Numbered from the stretch's first letter, positions 17,523 to 27,706 are shown. The stretch is 64,000 nucleotides of DNA from Bacteroidota bacterium (GCA_021845665.1 JAJZVO010000011.1:1-64000), one strand, 5' to 3'. Made by a program: numbers and translations. The notes: generated by a model from the letters alone, not told the origin.

Positions 17523-17566
17523 TGTGCGCTTTTGATACAACCGATGTGCGCTCCTGATACAATCGA
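17523..17566. repeat. Two adjacent 22-bp direct repeats between a response regulator gene and hom
   Basis: Two back-to-back 22-base units (17523-17544 and 17545-17566) agree at 19 of 22 positions. Both begin TGTGCGCT and contain TGATACAA-(C/T)-CGA. A 22-bp period is about two helical turns, as expected for a protein binding twice on one face of DNA. They lie in the 212-base region between divergent genes, about 74 bases upstream of the response regulator start and 96 upstream of hom. A binding role is inferred. Confidence 0.5.
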
Positions 17567-17661
17567 ACATCAATTTGGAATTATCGGCAAGCATAAAGTC
17601 CGTCTTCTTATTATTATTGATAACAAACAGAACCATAAAACATTGAGCACCGATTAATCAG

Positions 17662-18981
17662 ATGAAAACTTTTGGTATTGCTATTCTCGGATGCGGTACC
17701 GTCGGAAGCGGCGTGGCCAAGATCCTTCTCGATATGCAGACCGCCCTGTCAGACAGGTCGGTCCGTCCGATTGAACTAAAAAAGATTGTCGACCTTTCTC
17801 CGGAAAAAAAATCTGGAAAGTACAACATCCCGCTCAACCTCTTTTGCGGCGGCGGGAAAAATCTGACGCCAGAAGAAGCTTCTGGATATATCTCAGAGCT
17901 GATAAACGACGGGGACATCGACCTCGTAGTTGAGACAATCGGTGGAACCGGCGATTACCTTCAGTCGGTAATTCTAAATGCACTGAAAGCAAAGAAACAT
18001 GTAGTCACCGCAAACAAGGCTATGCTCGCCGAGAGAGGATCTGTTATTTTTGAAACCGCAAAGGAAAATGGAGTAGCTCTCGGCTACGAAGCAAGCGTTT
18101 GTGGCGCCATCCCGATCATCAAGTCGATCCGGGAGAGCTTCACCGGGGATGAAGTCCAGGAAATCTCCGGCATCATGAACGGCACAAGCAATTACATCCT
18201 GACGAAGATGGAACTCGAAGGGATCGATTTCAAACAGGCATTGAAGATGGCACAGAAAGCCGGGTACGCGGAAGCCGACCCGACGCTGGACATATCTGGA
18301 GGGGACGCGGCACATAAGCTTGCGATACTCATCCGGCTCGCATTCGGCAAAGAGATAGAATACGAGGATCTTATGAAGGAAGGGATCCAGAACATCGACA
18401 AAGAGGATATAGAAATCGCTAACGAAATGGGCTGCACGATCAAGCTGATCTGTTATGCGAAAAGGATTGACGGAAGCATATTTGCTTCAGTCAAACCGAT
18501 GATGGTCAGGCGTGGAAACTTGCTCTCCCAGGTCCATGGGGCAACAAACTGTGTCGAGCTGATCAACAAGTATTCCGGCAGACACTATTTCATAGGTGCG
18601 GGGGCAGGCAGCCTGGAGACCGCGAGCTCGATAGTCGCGGATATCGTCTTCACGGCCCGGTACGGCGTAGCTGTCGACAGTCCTCCCCGGTTGCACCAGC
18701 TGGAATTGGTCGACGCGGACCATTTTGAGTTTCCCTACAACATTACTTTCTCGACCGAAGATCGTCCCGGTGTTACCGGTCTTGTTGCGACGGCAATCGG
18801 TGAACAAAAAATCAACATAGACACGGTGAGCCACAACCGGCGTAATAAGAAAGATGCCGTCTTTTCCGTGGTAACTATGCCCTGCACGATGCATCAGATC
18901 AGGGACGCTGTCGCATCGATCAGAAGAAATTCTCCCGGTTTGCTTACCGAGGAACCGAAGGCAATTCCGATTTTACAGTAA
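17662..18981 (+). CDS. hom: Homoserine dehydrogenase with ACT domain
   Basis: A 439-residue enzyme reducing aspartate semialdehyde to homoserine, for threonine and methionine. The NAD(P)-binding glycine motif ILGCGTVGSGV is at 8-18, the TANKAMLA segment near 115, the substrate-binding region with GIMNGTSNYIL and the catalytic EADPTLDISGGDAAHKL near 205-220, and an ACT domain at about 355-425 (STEDRPGVTGLVATAIGE) for feedback control, usually by threonine. Length matches the monofunctional type. The site before the ATG is weak. No thrB/thrC follows. Isoleucine may not depend on it, because cimA is present in this genome. Confidence 0.95.
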   Translation: MKTFGIAILGCGTVGSGVAKILLDMQTALSDRSVRPIELKKIVDLSPEKKSGKYNIPLNLFCGGGKNLTPEEASGYISELINDGDIDLVVETIGGTGDYLQSVILNALKAKKHVVTANKAMLAERGSVIFETAKENGVALGYEASVCGAIPIIKSIRESFTGDEVQEISGIMNGTSNYILTKMELEGIDFKQALKMAQKAGYAEADPTLDISGGDAAHKLAILIRLAFGKEIEYEDLMKEGIQNIDKEDIEIANEMGCTIKLICYAKRIDGSIFASVKPMMVRRGNLLSQVHGATNCVELINKYSGRHYFIGAGAGSLETASSIVADIVFTARYGVAVDSPPRLHQLELVDADHFEFPYNITFSTEDRPGVTGLVATAIGEQKINIDTVSHNRRNKKDAVFSVVTMPCTMHQIRDAVASIRRNSPGLLTEEPKAIPILQ

Positions 18982-19225
18982 GCAAGTTGGAAATACCCGA
19001 GAGGAATTGCTCCCGACGATGATGCGGGTGATTTCAGTGAGCCGGCTATGGGCAGATAAAGCAGGATTTGATTCACAAGCTGCCCGCAACCAACTCGCGC
19101 TCCAGTGGCAAAACAAGCATTGCGCCTGATGTAAATACCGGATGATGCTTGATTGTTTTTGTAATGAGTCGCTATGCTCGCAGACTGTCAATCTTCAGAC
19201 ATCTCGAAACTCACCGGCACCGTGC

Positions 19226-20839
19226 TTACCCAATCGCAGCTGCCTTCGAACTCTCTCCCTTTTTGTGACGAGTCCTTAGAAAAATTACTGGGACCACGCA
19301 CAATATCATGATTGCAAATGCGAAAAGGAAAGCGTCATCGGATGCTTGAACAGTCGCCTGCTGCGACACGTTTGACAGAATAAGAGCAGATGCCCTTTGC
19401 GTTTCGATTCCGGGCGGACCACTTAAAACCCTCATACAGAAATAATTCAGGTTGCTGAGCACCTTTTGAAATGCCGGCGAGTATTGGTTCATCGACTGGC
19501 CATCTATGGCCGTGTGGAAAAGGGTCCGTTCCGTGAATATCGTACCGATTATCGCCAGTCCGAAGCTCCGTCCCACCTGTCTAATCACGTTGAACATTCC
19601 GGATGCTTGTGCAATATCCCTCTTTCCAATATCCCTCAGAGCTATCGCGCTGAGCGGCGTGAAAATGAATGCCATGCCGAAGCCACGAAGATAGATCGGA
19701 AAGATTATTTGCGAATGCATCGAGAACAGGGAAAGAAATCCGTTCAAGTACCAGCTCGATGCCAACAGAACAATTCCAGCTATCGCGATGAACTTAGGGT
19801 TTATTCTATCGGTCAGGACACCGGCGAACGGCGCGAGGATGCCCTGTATTATTCCCATGGGAAGATAGACTAGACCAGCTTGGAACGCGGTATAGCCTAT
19901 CGAGTTCTGAAGGTATAGCGGCAAAAGAAAATTACTTCCAAAGGCAGAAAGCCCGAATATGAAAAAGACCAGGTTCGACATGCTATAATTAAAGCTTTTG
20001 AACAACTTGATATTGATCATGGGGTGTCTCGACGTAAGCTCATTCACAAGAAACACGATGAGGGATATACCCGCAATTAGAAAGTTGGTTAGTATGAAGG
20101 TGGACGTCCAGCCGCCGGTGTTCCAGGCAGCGTTGCCGTCTGCCAGAGCTAGGAGAAGCGTGACGATAAAAGTTGTCATCGATCCGAAGCCGACCCAATC
20201 AAAGTTATGCGACCTTTCCGCTTTGTAGTCTTTTAGGATTGCCCAGGCAGCGAATACGCCTAGAATACCGATTGGAACGTTAATAAGAAAAATCGAGCTC
20301 CAGTCAAACCTGTCAACGAGATATCCGCCTACGATAGGGCCGAACGAAGAAGAGCCTGCAGCCGCTACTGCCCAGAAGCCGAGGGCCGTACCGCGCTTTT
20401 CGTACGGAAACTCTCGGAGAACAGCAGCCATCCCGACAGGCATGAGCATCCCTCCGCCGATTCCCTGGAAGACCCGGAAGAAAATCAAGGCTTTCTCATC
20501 CCACGAAATTGCACAAAGAAATGAACCGAGGGTAAAAATGATCAGCGAAAGTGTGAAAATCTTTCTGTATCCGAACCTGTCGGCGAACCATCCGGAGGCA
20601 GGGAGCAAAGCCCCAAAAGAGATAAGGTATCCGTTCAAGACCCACTCTGCCGTGTCTATAGGAATCCCGAATGCCGCCATTATCTTGGGAAGCGCCACGT
20701 TCACTATACTTGAGTCAAGGATAACCATGAATGTACCGACCATGACAACGGCGAGCACCAGCCATTTATATGACGATTGGTCAGAGCCCGCTCTGCCGGA
20801 TCCAAACGAACCGCCCCTTTTTGAATTTTCATTCTTCAT
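19226..20839 (-). CDS. DHA2-family MFS multidrug exporter (EmrB/QacA type)
   Basis: A 537-residue membrane protein with about 14 hydrophobic segments. It carries the DHA2 motifs: LDSSIVNVALPKI in the first segment (motif D1), ADRFGYRKIF (motif A), and the motif-C-like PIVGGYLVD-RFDWSSIFLINVPIG stretch. Members export drugs, dyes or acids by proton antiport. No EmrA-like adaptor or regulator gene is next to it, so any transport across the outer membrane would rely on partners elsewhere. The DNA upstream is decayed and holds no clear regulator. Confidence 0.9.
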   Translation of the reverse strand: MKNENSKRGGSFGSGRAGSDQSSYKWLVLAVVMVGTFMVILDSSIVNVALPKIMAAFGIPIDTAEWVLNGYLISFGALLPASGWFADRFGYRKIFTLSLIIFTLGSFLCAISWDEKALIFFRVFQGIGGGMLMPVGMAAVLREFPYEKRGTALGFWAVAAAGSSSFGPIVGGYLVDRFDWSSIFLINVPIGILGVFAAWAILKDYKAERSHNFDWVGFGSMTTFIVTLLLALADGNAAWNTGGWTSTFILTNFLIAGISLIVFLVNELTSRHPMINIKLFKSFNYSMSNLVFFIFGLSAFGSNFLLPLYLQNSIGYTAFQAGLVYLPMGIIQGILAPFAGVLTDRINPKFIAIAGIVLLASSWYLNGFLSLFSMHSQIIFPIYLRGFGMAFIFTPLSAIALRDIGKRDIAQASGMFNVIRQVGRSFGLAIIGTIFTERTLFHTAIDGQSMNQYSPAFQKVLSNLNYFCMRVLSGPPGIETQRASALILSNVSQQATVQASDDAFLFAFAIMILCVVPVIFLRTRHKKGESSKAAAIG

Positions 20840-21706
20840 TTTGATCAGCTATTGGGAAGTATTTTGATTGATTGATTTGTATGAAGTTGCATTTATGGAA
20901 ACGTCCCGTCGTCAAAACTGTTCCTGTGCATACACGCGGGTATTCGTATACTGAGAATTCCTCCTATCAACTCAAGTGTTCTGCTGGAGAATGAAATCGG
21001 AAATTTCTCAGATGCACATTCAACGATCATGATACGGGTCAGCAGATCGCTCTCTCTCTGTTTGAGACAACTGAAGCGTTCGAGGCAGGAGAGCCGCGAT
21101 CCAGAACCAAGTTGGAACTGAAGTGCTCTCAGATTTGCAATTTTATCTTTGGTTTCTGGGAATTTTGTCACTTCAACGTTTAGACCGTTCGACCGTTTCA
21201 GTAATTACGTCGATATTATAAGACGAACGAGAGCATCAAAAGTTCTATTAAATGGTGACTCAAGAAAGATGTTCCAACTCAAAGGCTCACAATTTCTGTA
21301 GACACTCACACATTTGACTAGAACTCAACAGAAGTGCCGCACTTTCGTCTTTCTCGGCTTTCCTTTCTAAGACAAGTCCCGATAGTAAAAAGAATTTGAA
21401 TCTTGTCACGGTGAAACCGTTTGTTCGCGATGCTTTCTTCTTTCTTGACACAGCCCACTCCGCGGTACCACTTGAGAATGACTGCTTTAGAACCCATGCA
21501 TGATAAAGAACAGGTCATGCATAGATCTGGATTGATCTCTGCTGCCGAGAAACATCGCGCGGATGGCATGCTGGACTTGCGCATATAGAGACCACGGGCT
21601 CTCCACACGCCATTTCTGCTCGAGCATCTTTCCGAGCTCTTACTGCCATTCCTAAACCAACTATCGTTGCAAGATGGCAATCGATCCATTCCTGTCACGA
21701 CCGTCT
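20840..21706. other. Long stretch without a recognisable gene, probably decayed
   Basis: About 870 bases. Minus-strand frames at 20893-21171 and 21318-21698 are open but lack ribosome sites, are rich in Ser/Cys/Arg/Lys and match no family I know. With the adjacent PepSY pseudogene, this looks like a zone of gene decay. Nothing further can be supported. Confidence 0.45.
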
Positions 21707-22213
21707 CTAGTTCTTCGCGCGCCCTTCTTTCTTTTTATTTTCCGTGGATATCTTAATGACATTTCCACTCATCGAATCAATCCAGACCTCATCAGTCTGA
21801 CTGCCCTTCTTTACATCTGGTGGCCATATGTACATACCGGATTCGTGCTCCCGTTCGGCCTCCATCACTTCCCCTCCAGGAACGGCTTTCATAGCAATGT
21901 TCTCCGATTGCGATTTAGTGACTTCCCACTTTTGCGACGCTGCTTTCTTGTGACCATGGCCGCGCTCCGTTTCGCTCACGCTTTTCTTCTTTTCATTTGC
22001 AATCTTGATCACCATACCTGACTCCGGATTTACTCAGACTTCCTTCAGGCCTCCGTTCGCGCGGACGTTGAATGACCAAGCATGCTTCCCGTTCTCTTTC
22101 TCGTATTCTCCATTGACTATTTTCCCTCCATTTACCGCTGCCAACGCCGTCTGTTCTGCCTCAGTTTTCGTAACCTTCGGTTTCACCAGAGACGCTCCAA
22201 TGTTAATCACGAT
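21707..22213 (-). pseudogene. PepSY-domain protein, inactivated by an in-frame stop
   Basis: Reading the minus strand from about 22213 gives KPKVTKTEAEQTALAAVNGG, then KENGKHAWSFNVRANGG, KEV, a TGA stop, and VNPESGMVIKIANEKKK; the same frame continues with a second unit (SQSENIAMKAVPGGEVMEAE, DEVWIDSMSGNVIKIS). These are two PepSY domains in tandem. The second has Trp (TGG) exactly where the first has TGA, so a single G-to-A change explains the stop. No start codon with a ribosome site or signal peptide is left upstream. The remaining open frame at 21707-22015 starts inside the first domain and is unlikely to be functional. Confidence 0.72.
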
Positions 22214-22336
22214 GCGTATTGGGGGCTTCGAATTTTATGGCATGGCACCCGGTTGTATATTTGAAAGTCGAGCAGCATAGCGGACCCGGCGGGTTTAGGT
22301 TTGGTTACGAGAGATCTCAAAATAGGATGCTAAGGA

Positions 22337-23713
22337 ATGAACGACGAAAGAATAAGGGCATACAGGGACGCCGCTCTGGCTATGACGTCGGGACGTTTCA
22401 ATTTCGATATATCGGTAGCAGGCGAGGACGAAGTCGCAAGTCTCGGAAGGGCTCTTCAGGACCTCGGTTGCTATCTTGAGAAGAAGTTCGCTGAGATCAA
22501 AGCTCTTACAACCGCCACCGAGAAAATCAATTCGGCGTTGGTAGTGGAAGATGTTTTCAACTACGTGTATGACTCGTTCAAGGGATTGATTCCATACGAC
22601 CGGATTGGAGTGTCGCTATTGGATGAAGACGGCGCCACTCTACGAGCGCGCTGGGCAAGGTCCGAGTCATCCGATATGCGCATAAATCCGGGATACTCGA
22701 GATCCTTGCAGGGTAGTAGCCTGCGTGAAATTTTCAGATCGGGCAAGCCGAGAATCATCAATAATCTCGTGTCCTACTTGGAGTCACATCCAAATTCAGA
22801 CTCGACAAGTAAGATTGTGGAAGAGGGTATACGATCGAGCTTGACATGCCCGCTGATCGCTATGGGCAAGCCGATAGGAGTCATTTTCTTCTCCAGCATG
22901 AAGCCGGAGACATACAAAGACGTCCATATTGATGTTTATCTTCAAATCGCCGGCCAGCTCTCCGTCATCGTGGAAAAAAGCAGGATGTACCAGCAGCTCC
23001 TCGACTTAAATGAGTTAAAGAATAAATTCCTAGGCATAGCCGCGCACGACCTCCGAAGCCCAATCTCGGCAATATTGGCATCGATAGAGATGATACTCGA
23101 AGGAGATTATGGGCCGGTAAGCGAACCGATAAAGGACGCACTCAAAGTTATCGAGACTTCTTCTTCGGGAATGCTCAACCTCATCAACGACCTTTTGGAC
23201 GTGAGCGCCATAGAATCCGGCCACCTTGAACTGAAAGTTCAGCCGGTCGATCTCGATGATTTTCTCCAGGGTTGTGTTAGCATGGGCAAACATCCAGCCG
23301 GCAAGAAATCTATTAGACTCGAGCTCGGCTACCATCAATACCTTCCAAAGGTTCTGGCCGACCACGACAAATTGAAACAGGCAATGAGCAACCTAATTTT
23401 AAACGCCATCAATTACTCCGGACGGGATACGAAGATCACCGTCTCCGCGCGGCCCGAGGGGAGGTATGTGGTAATATCAGTCGCGGATCAGGGACAGGGA
23501 ATTGCACGGGATGAGCTGAAAAAGCTCTTCAAGGAATTCAGCAAGACGAGTTCCCGTCCCACAGAGGGGGAAGCCAGCACGGGGCTCGGTCTGGCGATCG
23601 TAAAACGCATAGTCGAGGCTCATGGCGGGAAAGTATGGGCAGAGAGTGAATTGAAAAAGGGCTCAACTTTCTACATCACGGTGCCGGTCGCTCCAGATGA
23701 CAGGACTGAATAA
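22337..23713 (+). CDS. Cytoplasmic sensor histidine kinase with GAF domain
   Basis: A 458-residue protein without membrane segments. A HAMP-like helix pair (about 8-55) is followed by a GAF domain (about 65-215), a HisKA dimerisation helix with the phospho-acceptor His237 in IAAHDLRSPIS, and an HATPase domain (NLILNAINYSG, DQGQGIARDEL, GLGLAIVKRIVEAHGG). It should autophosphorylate on a signal read by GAF and pass phosphate to a separate regulator. The AAGGA in front touches the ATG, an unusual spacing. It is convergent with the GT2 gene. It could partner the lone receiver proteins at 16988 or 27693, which is inference. Confidence 0.9.
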   Translation: MNDERIRAYRDAALAMTSGRFNFDISVAGEDEVASLGRALQDLGCYLEKKFAEIKALTTATEKINSALVVEDVFNYVYDSFKGLIPYDRIGVSLLDEDGATLRARWARSESSDMRINPGYSRSLQGSSLREIFRSGKPRIINNLVSYLESHPNSDSTSKIVEEGIRSSLTCPLIAMGKPIGVIFFSSMKPETYKDVHIDVYLQIAGQLSVIVEKSRMYQQLLDLNELKNKFLGIAAHDLRSPISAILASIEMILEGDYGPVSEPIKDALKVIETSSSGMLNLINDLLDVSAIESGHLELKVQPVDLDDFLQGCVSMGKHPAGKKSIRLELGYHQYLPKVLADHDKLKQAMSNLILNAINYSGRDTKITVSARPEGRYVVISVADQGQGIARDELKKLFKEFSKTSSRPTEGEASTGLGLAIVKRIVEAHGGKVWAESELKKGSTFYITVPVAPDDRTE

Positions 23714-23810
23714 TATTTCCCGAGAAACTGGGATCGCTTGTTAAACGTAACATCCGTTTCGCGGTTGGTAAAGCTGCGGGCCGGGGAAAGGATGGTATGC
23801 GGTTTAAGCT

Positions 23811-25241
23811 TTACTCGCCCTTCTCTTTCTCGAATCCTGATCGTTTCATGGTTCCCCACCCGGCCGCTCCGCGCATGTAGTCTATCCCTCCTTTCACTCG
23901 CCACCAAGCGGTCATCTGCCGGTAACCGAAATTCTCGAGCACGGCAAAAAGGACTAGCTTCACGAGGTCACTCGCCCCGGGGTACCGGTGAAATGTGTAC
24001 TCCTCCAGTAATATGGCCCCGACGGATAGAAAAATTCCGTAGAGTACCGCGACCACGAGGAACAGTATGAAGAATCTTACTTCAACGATGTGCAGGTAGA
24101 AAGAAATGGAGACGAAAATGACTCCGGTAAGTTCGACGAACGGCCCGATCATCTCGAAAAAGAAATAGTAAGGGAAGGCAAGCATTCCCACCACTCCGTA
24201 GGAAGGGTTCAGAAGCATTCTTTTGTGGATGCGCATCGTGTCGATCAAACCACGGTGCCACCTGTTGCGCTGGTTGCTTAGCGTTTTGAGATCCTTCGGC
24301 GCCTCGGTCCAGCAAACGGGATCCGGTACAAACACGACGCGGTAGTCCTGTTTCTTTTCATGCAATACTCTCTCAAGCCTTGTAACCAGTTCCATGTCTT
24401 CGCCAACGGTATGGAGACTGAATCCTCCGCATTCGATAAGAGCCACGCGCTTGAAAAGCGCGAATGCACCGGAGACAACCATAAGGCCATTTACCGCTGA
24501 CCATCCAACTCTCCCCGTGAGAAACGCCCTGAGGTATTCGTTGACCTGAAACATTGCCAGCCATTTCTTCGGCAGGTGCACCGATTTAATGGACCCGTTC
24601 TCGACTTCGCAGCCGTCCACGATCCTGACAATCCCTCCTGTCGCGACCACCCTCTCGGGATCTTCAAGATATGGTTTCACAACCTTCAGAAGCGCGTCTC
24701 CTTCAAGAATCGAGTCAGCATCGACCGTACAAACAAGTTTAGACTTGGAGATGTTCACGCCACAATTCAGGGCGTCGGATTTGCCTCCGTTCACCTTATC
24801 GACGACGACAAGATCCCTGAAAGCGCTGTTCCGCGACCGATATATCCCCATCACGCTTTTCGTCGACAGACGCGGAATGTAGCTTTGTGCGACACGCACC
24901 AGATCGTATTCCTTGATAAGGAGCGCCATCGTAGAATCGATTGAGCCATCGTTGATTACAATGACTTCGAGTTTAGAATAATAAAGCTTAAGCAGCGCAT
25001 GCACGCTTTGCAGGATCGACTTCTCTTCGTTGTATGCGGGAACGAGTACGCTGATCGATGGAGCGAACTCGGACTTAAGAATTCCTCTGTAGTCGAACAT
25101 CGTATTTCGTCTTATGTATTCGAGGAGCGAGGGGAGCGCTACGACGAGGAGGATCAGATAGACGAGATTGATAAGTATGAAATATATAATGACGAAATAA
25201 CTGTACAAAACTGCAAGCTCTCTCCAGATCTCGGTTACCAC
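23811..25241 (-). CDS. Processive family-2 glycosyltransferase (PgaC/IcaA-like)
   Basis: A 476-residue membrane enzyme with an N-terminal membrane segment (about 12-38), a GT2 domain (about 55-330) and three to four C-terminal membrane segments. Motifs of processive beta-glycan synthases are all present: VLVPAYNEE, INDGS, the DxD-type VDADS, GEDMEL, and QRNRWHRG (QxxRW). It likely polymerises and moves a beta-linked polysaccharide across the inner membrane; sugar unknown. Start is GTG with GGAG a few bases upstream, overlapping the stop of the HEAT gene by 7 bases (GTGGTAA), so translation is coupled. Last gene of a four-gene minus-strand operon. Confidence 0.9.
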   Translation of the reverse strand: MVTEIWRELAVLYSYFVIIYFILINLVYLILLVVALPSLLEYIRRNTMFDYRGILKSEFAPSISVLVPAYNEEKSILQSVHALLKLYYSKLEVIVINDGSIDSTMALLIKEYDLVRVAQSYIPRLSTKSVMGIYRSRNSAFRDLVVVDKVNGGKSDALNCGVNISKSKLVCTVDADSILEGDALLKVVKPYLEDPERVVATGGIVRIVDGCEVENGSIKSVHLPKKWLAMFQVNEYLRAFLTGRVGWSAVNGLMVVSGAFALFKRVALIECGGFSLHTVGEDMELVTRLERVLHEKKQDYRVVFVPDPVCWTEAPKDLKTLSNQRNRWHRGLIDTMRIHKRMLLNPSYGVVGMLAFPYYFFFEMIGPFVELTGVIFVSISFYLHIVEVRFFILFLVVAVLYGIFLSVGAILLEEYTFHRYPGASDLVKLVLFAVLENFGYRQMTAWWRVKGGIDYMRGAAGWGTMKRSGFEKEKGE

Positions 25242-26344
25242 TGGAACTCCAGAACTCTTTGAGCAATCCCGATATTGAAATTGTCCATCACTTCCGTGGC
25301 TGCCGCTCTCGTTCCAGGAAGATCAGAATTTGTCGCTTTGGAAAGGATTGATAGTCCTTCCTTTCCGAACTTGGTGAGCGCGTAGCCCGCGTGCAATCGC
25401 ACCTCCCGGCTTGAATCACCAAGCATTGCGGCCAGAAGAGGGAGGCCCTGTGGATCCCCAAGTTCGCCCAAAAGCAGGATGCCGCACGCTCTGATTTGCC
25501 AGGATTTGCTGGTCAGCGCCTTCAATCCCGCATGAACAGCTCTCGGATCGCCGATCGCAGAAAGCGAAAGGAGAGCGTAGACCGATTCATCTGCCTTTTC
25601 TCCAGTCGTGATCTGAATGAGAGTCGGCACAGCCGGTATCCACCTCAGAATGCCAAGCATCTGGATGGCGAATTTTCTTGAGTTGTCCCCTTTGATGTTG
25701 AGTATTGGCATAATGAAGTCGGCCGCGTGCCCGTCCTGGGCAAGAATGATCGTCTCCAGGCCCATCGCGGTCAGAAGCGTTATTTCGGGAAGGGATTCTA
25801 GCATGAAGGGAAGGATCTCAAAACCGCCAATATCCAGGCCAGCTTCAAATGCCTGGACCTTGAGCATTTCATCGGCATCTGAAAGAAGCAAAAGCATATC
25901 TTCCAGCGATTCTAAATTGCGCATCGTCCTTAACTCTGAAACAGCGGCGGATCTCTTCCACCAACGGTAATCTCTGAGTTCCTTCATTGCCTTGTGGTGA
26001 AGCCCAACCATAGAATACAATTTTCTGACGTTGTCCAGCTCCTCGCCGGAGAGCTCCTTTGCTAATTTCATGAACGCGCTGCGCGCAGCATGGCTGCTAC
26101 CCGAGGTTGAGAAGTTCCACTTCCTCTTGAGTCTCTCTTGAAAAGCGGCTGCTGCTCTTTGGAGGTCCACTTCCTCACTTCCTAATAGGAGCGTGAGCAA
26201 CTCGCCGAAATAATACGCCTCCATTGTGCGACTGCGTTTTAAGCGAAAGGTCTGGACGCTTTTCCGGACCAATAGGTATAAAGAAAGCGAAACGATCAGG
26301 ATTAAAATCGTGGCGATCGCAACGAAGACTCCGAAGAAAATCAT
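25235..26344 (-). CDS. Membrane-anchored HEAT-repeat protein
   Basis: A 369-residue protein with one N-terminal membrane segment (about 4-27) and a cytoplasmic or periplasmic superhelical body. HEAT-type repeats of about 31-37 residues are visible from about 135 to 355, for example ALLSLSAIGDPRAVHAGLKA and GILLLGELGDPQGLPLLAAM, ending with EVRLHAGYALTKFGKEGLSIL. It sits between a TPR/beta-barrel gene (9-base gap) and the GT2 gene (7-base overlap). A scaffold role linking the synthase to the export barrel is a reasonable guess, not shown by the sequence. Confidence 0.82.
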   Translation of the reverse strand: MIFFGVFVAIATILILIVSLSLYLLVRKSVQTFRLKRSRTMEAYYFGELLTLLLGSEEVDLQRAAAAFQERLKRKWNFSTSGSSHAARSAFMKLAKELSGEELDNVRKLYSMVGLHHKAMKELRDYRWWKRSAAVSELRTMRNLESLEDMLLLLSDADEMLKVQAFEAGLDIGGFEILPFMLESLPEITLLTAMGLETIILAQDGHAADFIMPILNIKGDNSRKFAIQMLGILRWIPAVPTLIQITTGEKADESVYALLSLSAIGDPRAVHAGLKALTSKSWQIRACGILLLGELGDPQGLPLLAAMLGDSSREVRLHAGYALTKFGKEGLSILSKATNSDLPGTRAAATEVMDNFNIGIAQRVLEFQW

Positions 26345-26353
26345 TCCGAATGC

Positions 26354-27706
26354 TTACCAGCGATAAGTCAAGGTGACTGCGTTCTCTAACGTGTTTGACC
26401 CGGTACTCCATTTTGATAATCCGGAGTCCAGTCTGATGCCATAGTGGCGAGCGAAAAAGTAAATTACGGTCCCATATATTCCGCTCGCCTTGATATTCTG
26501 AATATACGTTTCGCTGAATTGATTGTAGAAATCAGCTCCGCTGTATCCTCCGAATTGCAGTGCCAGGCTGGATGTCAGCTGGAAATTTGCGCGCAAGGCC
26601 ACGCTTTCTGAATTGCCTGTTTGTGATTGTCCAAGGTAGCCCTTCGCCGAGAGCCAGGATTCCGAACCGAAATAGTAATCGAGCGAGGCCAAGAAGACAT
26701 TTACGGTCAATGACGGAAACTCCATGTACGCGTATCCTGCGCTGATCGAAAACGGGGAGTAGATCTTGTAGGTCAATTTCGTCGATGCTTCGAACTTCTG
26801 AGCGGTGCGGGTTGAAGGGCCAACCAGCAGATCGGCGTTAACGGACACGTAATCGGATACGGTGCATGTCCCTCCCAGAGTTCCCGCGTAATCATTGGAG
26901 TCATAGAAGTGGCGGGATTCTACTCCAAAAAAGCCTTCGATGGATCTGTTGAGGTGGGTGTTGTATTGAATCTTAGCGATTGTGTTCGGATCGCGATTCG
27001 GCGACTTGAACGACTCATTATAGTAGTATGCGGTTATGTCGTTTGCATAAAGTCCTCTAACCTCTTCCAACAGGGAAGCAGCCGCCTTGTCGTCGGGGTC
27101 GGCGGACACGAGCCGCTCTGCAGCGGACTCCGCCTCACGATATTTCAACTCCTGCTTCAGCGCGAGCGCTTTCAGCATCAGGGCAGTAGTCTGATTCGGA
27201 TAAGCAGAGAGTACCATGTTTGAATACCGGAGGCTCAGTCGATTATTGTTTGCCCACAGCGCCACTCTGGCAACTGCGATGGAAGCGGTTGTGTCGCGCG
27301 GATAGAGCCCGGCCAGCTTAGTCAGAATCTGCAGCGCCCTCTCGTAGTTCTTGTTCCATGATACTGTAAGGCCGAGTCCAAGGATCGCATCGTACGAAGT
27401 GCTGTCTTTTCTCAAAACCGACTCGTAGACATCTATCGCGGAGTCTCTTTCGCCCAACCATGACATGATCCTGGCCATCGCCATTCTAACGTCAAGATTA
27501 TGGGGCTCGATAATTGAAAGTCGTTTATATAGCGCCAGCGCCTGGGACAGCTTGCCGGACTTTTGGAGAGTCATTGCGCTGTCTGCTAGTGCGTTTGTTC
27601 CGTGTGCATTTTGGGCCTGAGCTCCTGTAGTGGCAAGTACTAACCAGCCTGCTAAAAGGAAAGCGATATGAATGCGCTTGAACAGGATTGGCTTAAACTT
27701 CGTCAT
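26354..27706 (-). CDS. TPR protein with C-terminal YaiO-type outer-membrane beta-barrel
   Basis: A 450-residue secreted protein: signal peptide (about 1-32, ending in GAQAQ), about five tetratricopeptide units (about 38-215, with A-L-x-x-Y and W-x-x-x-Y-x-x-A-L patterns), and a beta-barrel of about 220 residues ending in the aromatic TLTYRW, as in YaiO-family outer-membrane proteins. TPR plus barrel is also the design of PgaA, which exports poly-N-acetylglucosamine. It overlaps the response regulator gene upstream by 14 bases. Likely the outer-membrane exit for the product of the GT2 gene; this role is inferred. Confidence 0.82.
   Translation of the reverse strand: MTKFKPILFKRIHIAFLLAGWLVLATTGAQAQNAHGTNALADSAMTLQKSGKLSQALALYKRLSIIEPHNLDVRMAMARIMSWLGERDSAIDVYESVLRKDSTSYDAILGLGLTVSWNKNYERALQILTKLAGLYPRDTTASIAVARVALWANNNRLSLRYSNMVLSAYPNQTTALMLKALALKQELKYREAESAAERLVSADPDDKAAASLLEEVRGLYANDITAYYYNESFKSPNRDPNTIAKIQYNTHLNRSIEGFFGVESRHFYDSNDYAGTLGGTCTVSDYVSVNADLLVGPSTRTAQKFEASTKLTYKIYSPFSISAGYAYMEFPSLTVNVFLASLDYYFGSESWLSAKGYLGQSQTGNSESVALRANFQLTSSLALQFGGYSGADFYNQFSETYIQNIKASGIYGTVIYFFARHYGIRLDSGLSKWSTGSNTLENAVTLTYRW

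Noticed and set aside
20893..21698. Two minus-strand frames of 92 and 126 codons in the gene-poor stretch
   Set aside because: No ribosome sites, no family resemblance, biased composition; probably chance frames in decayed DNA.
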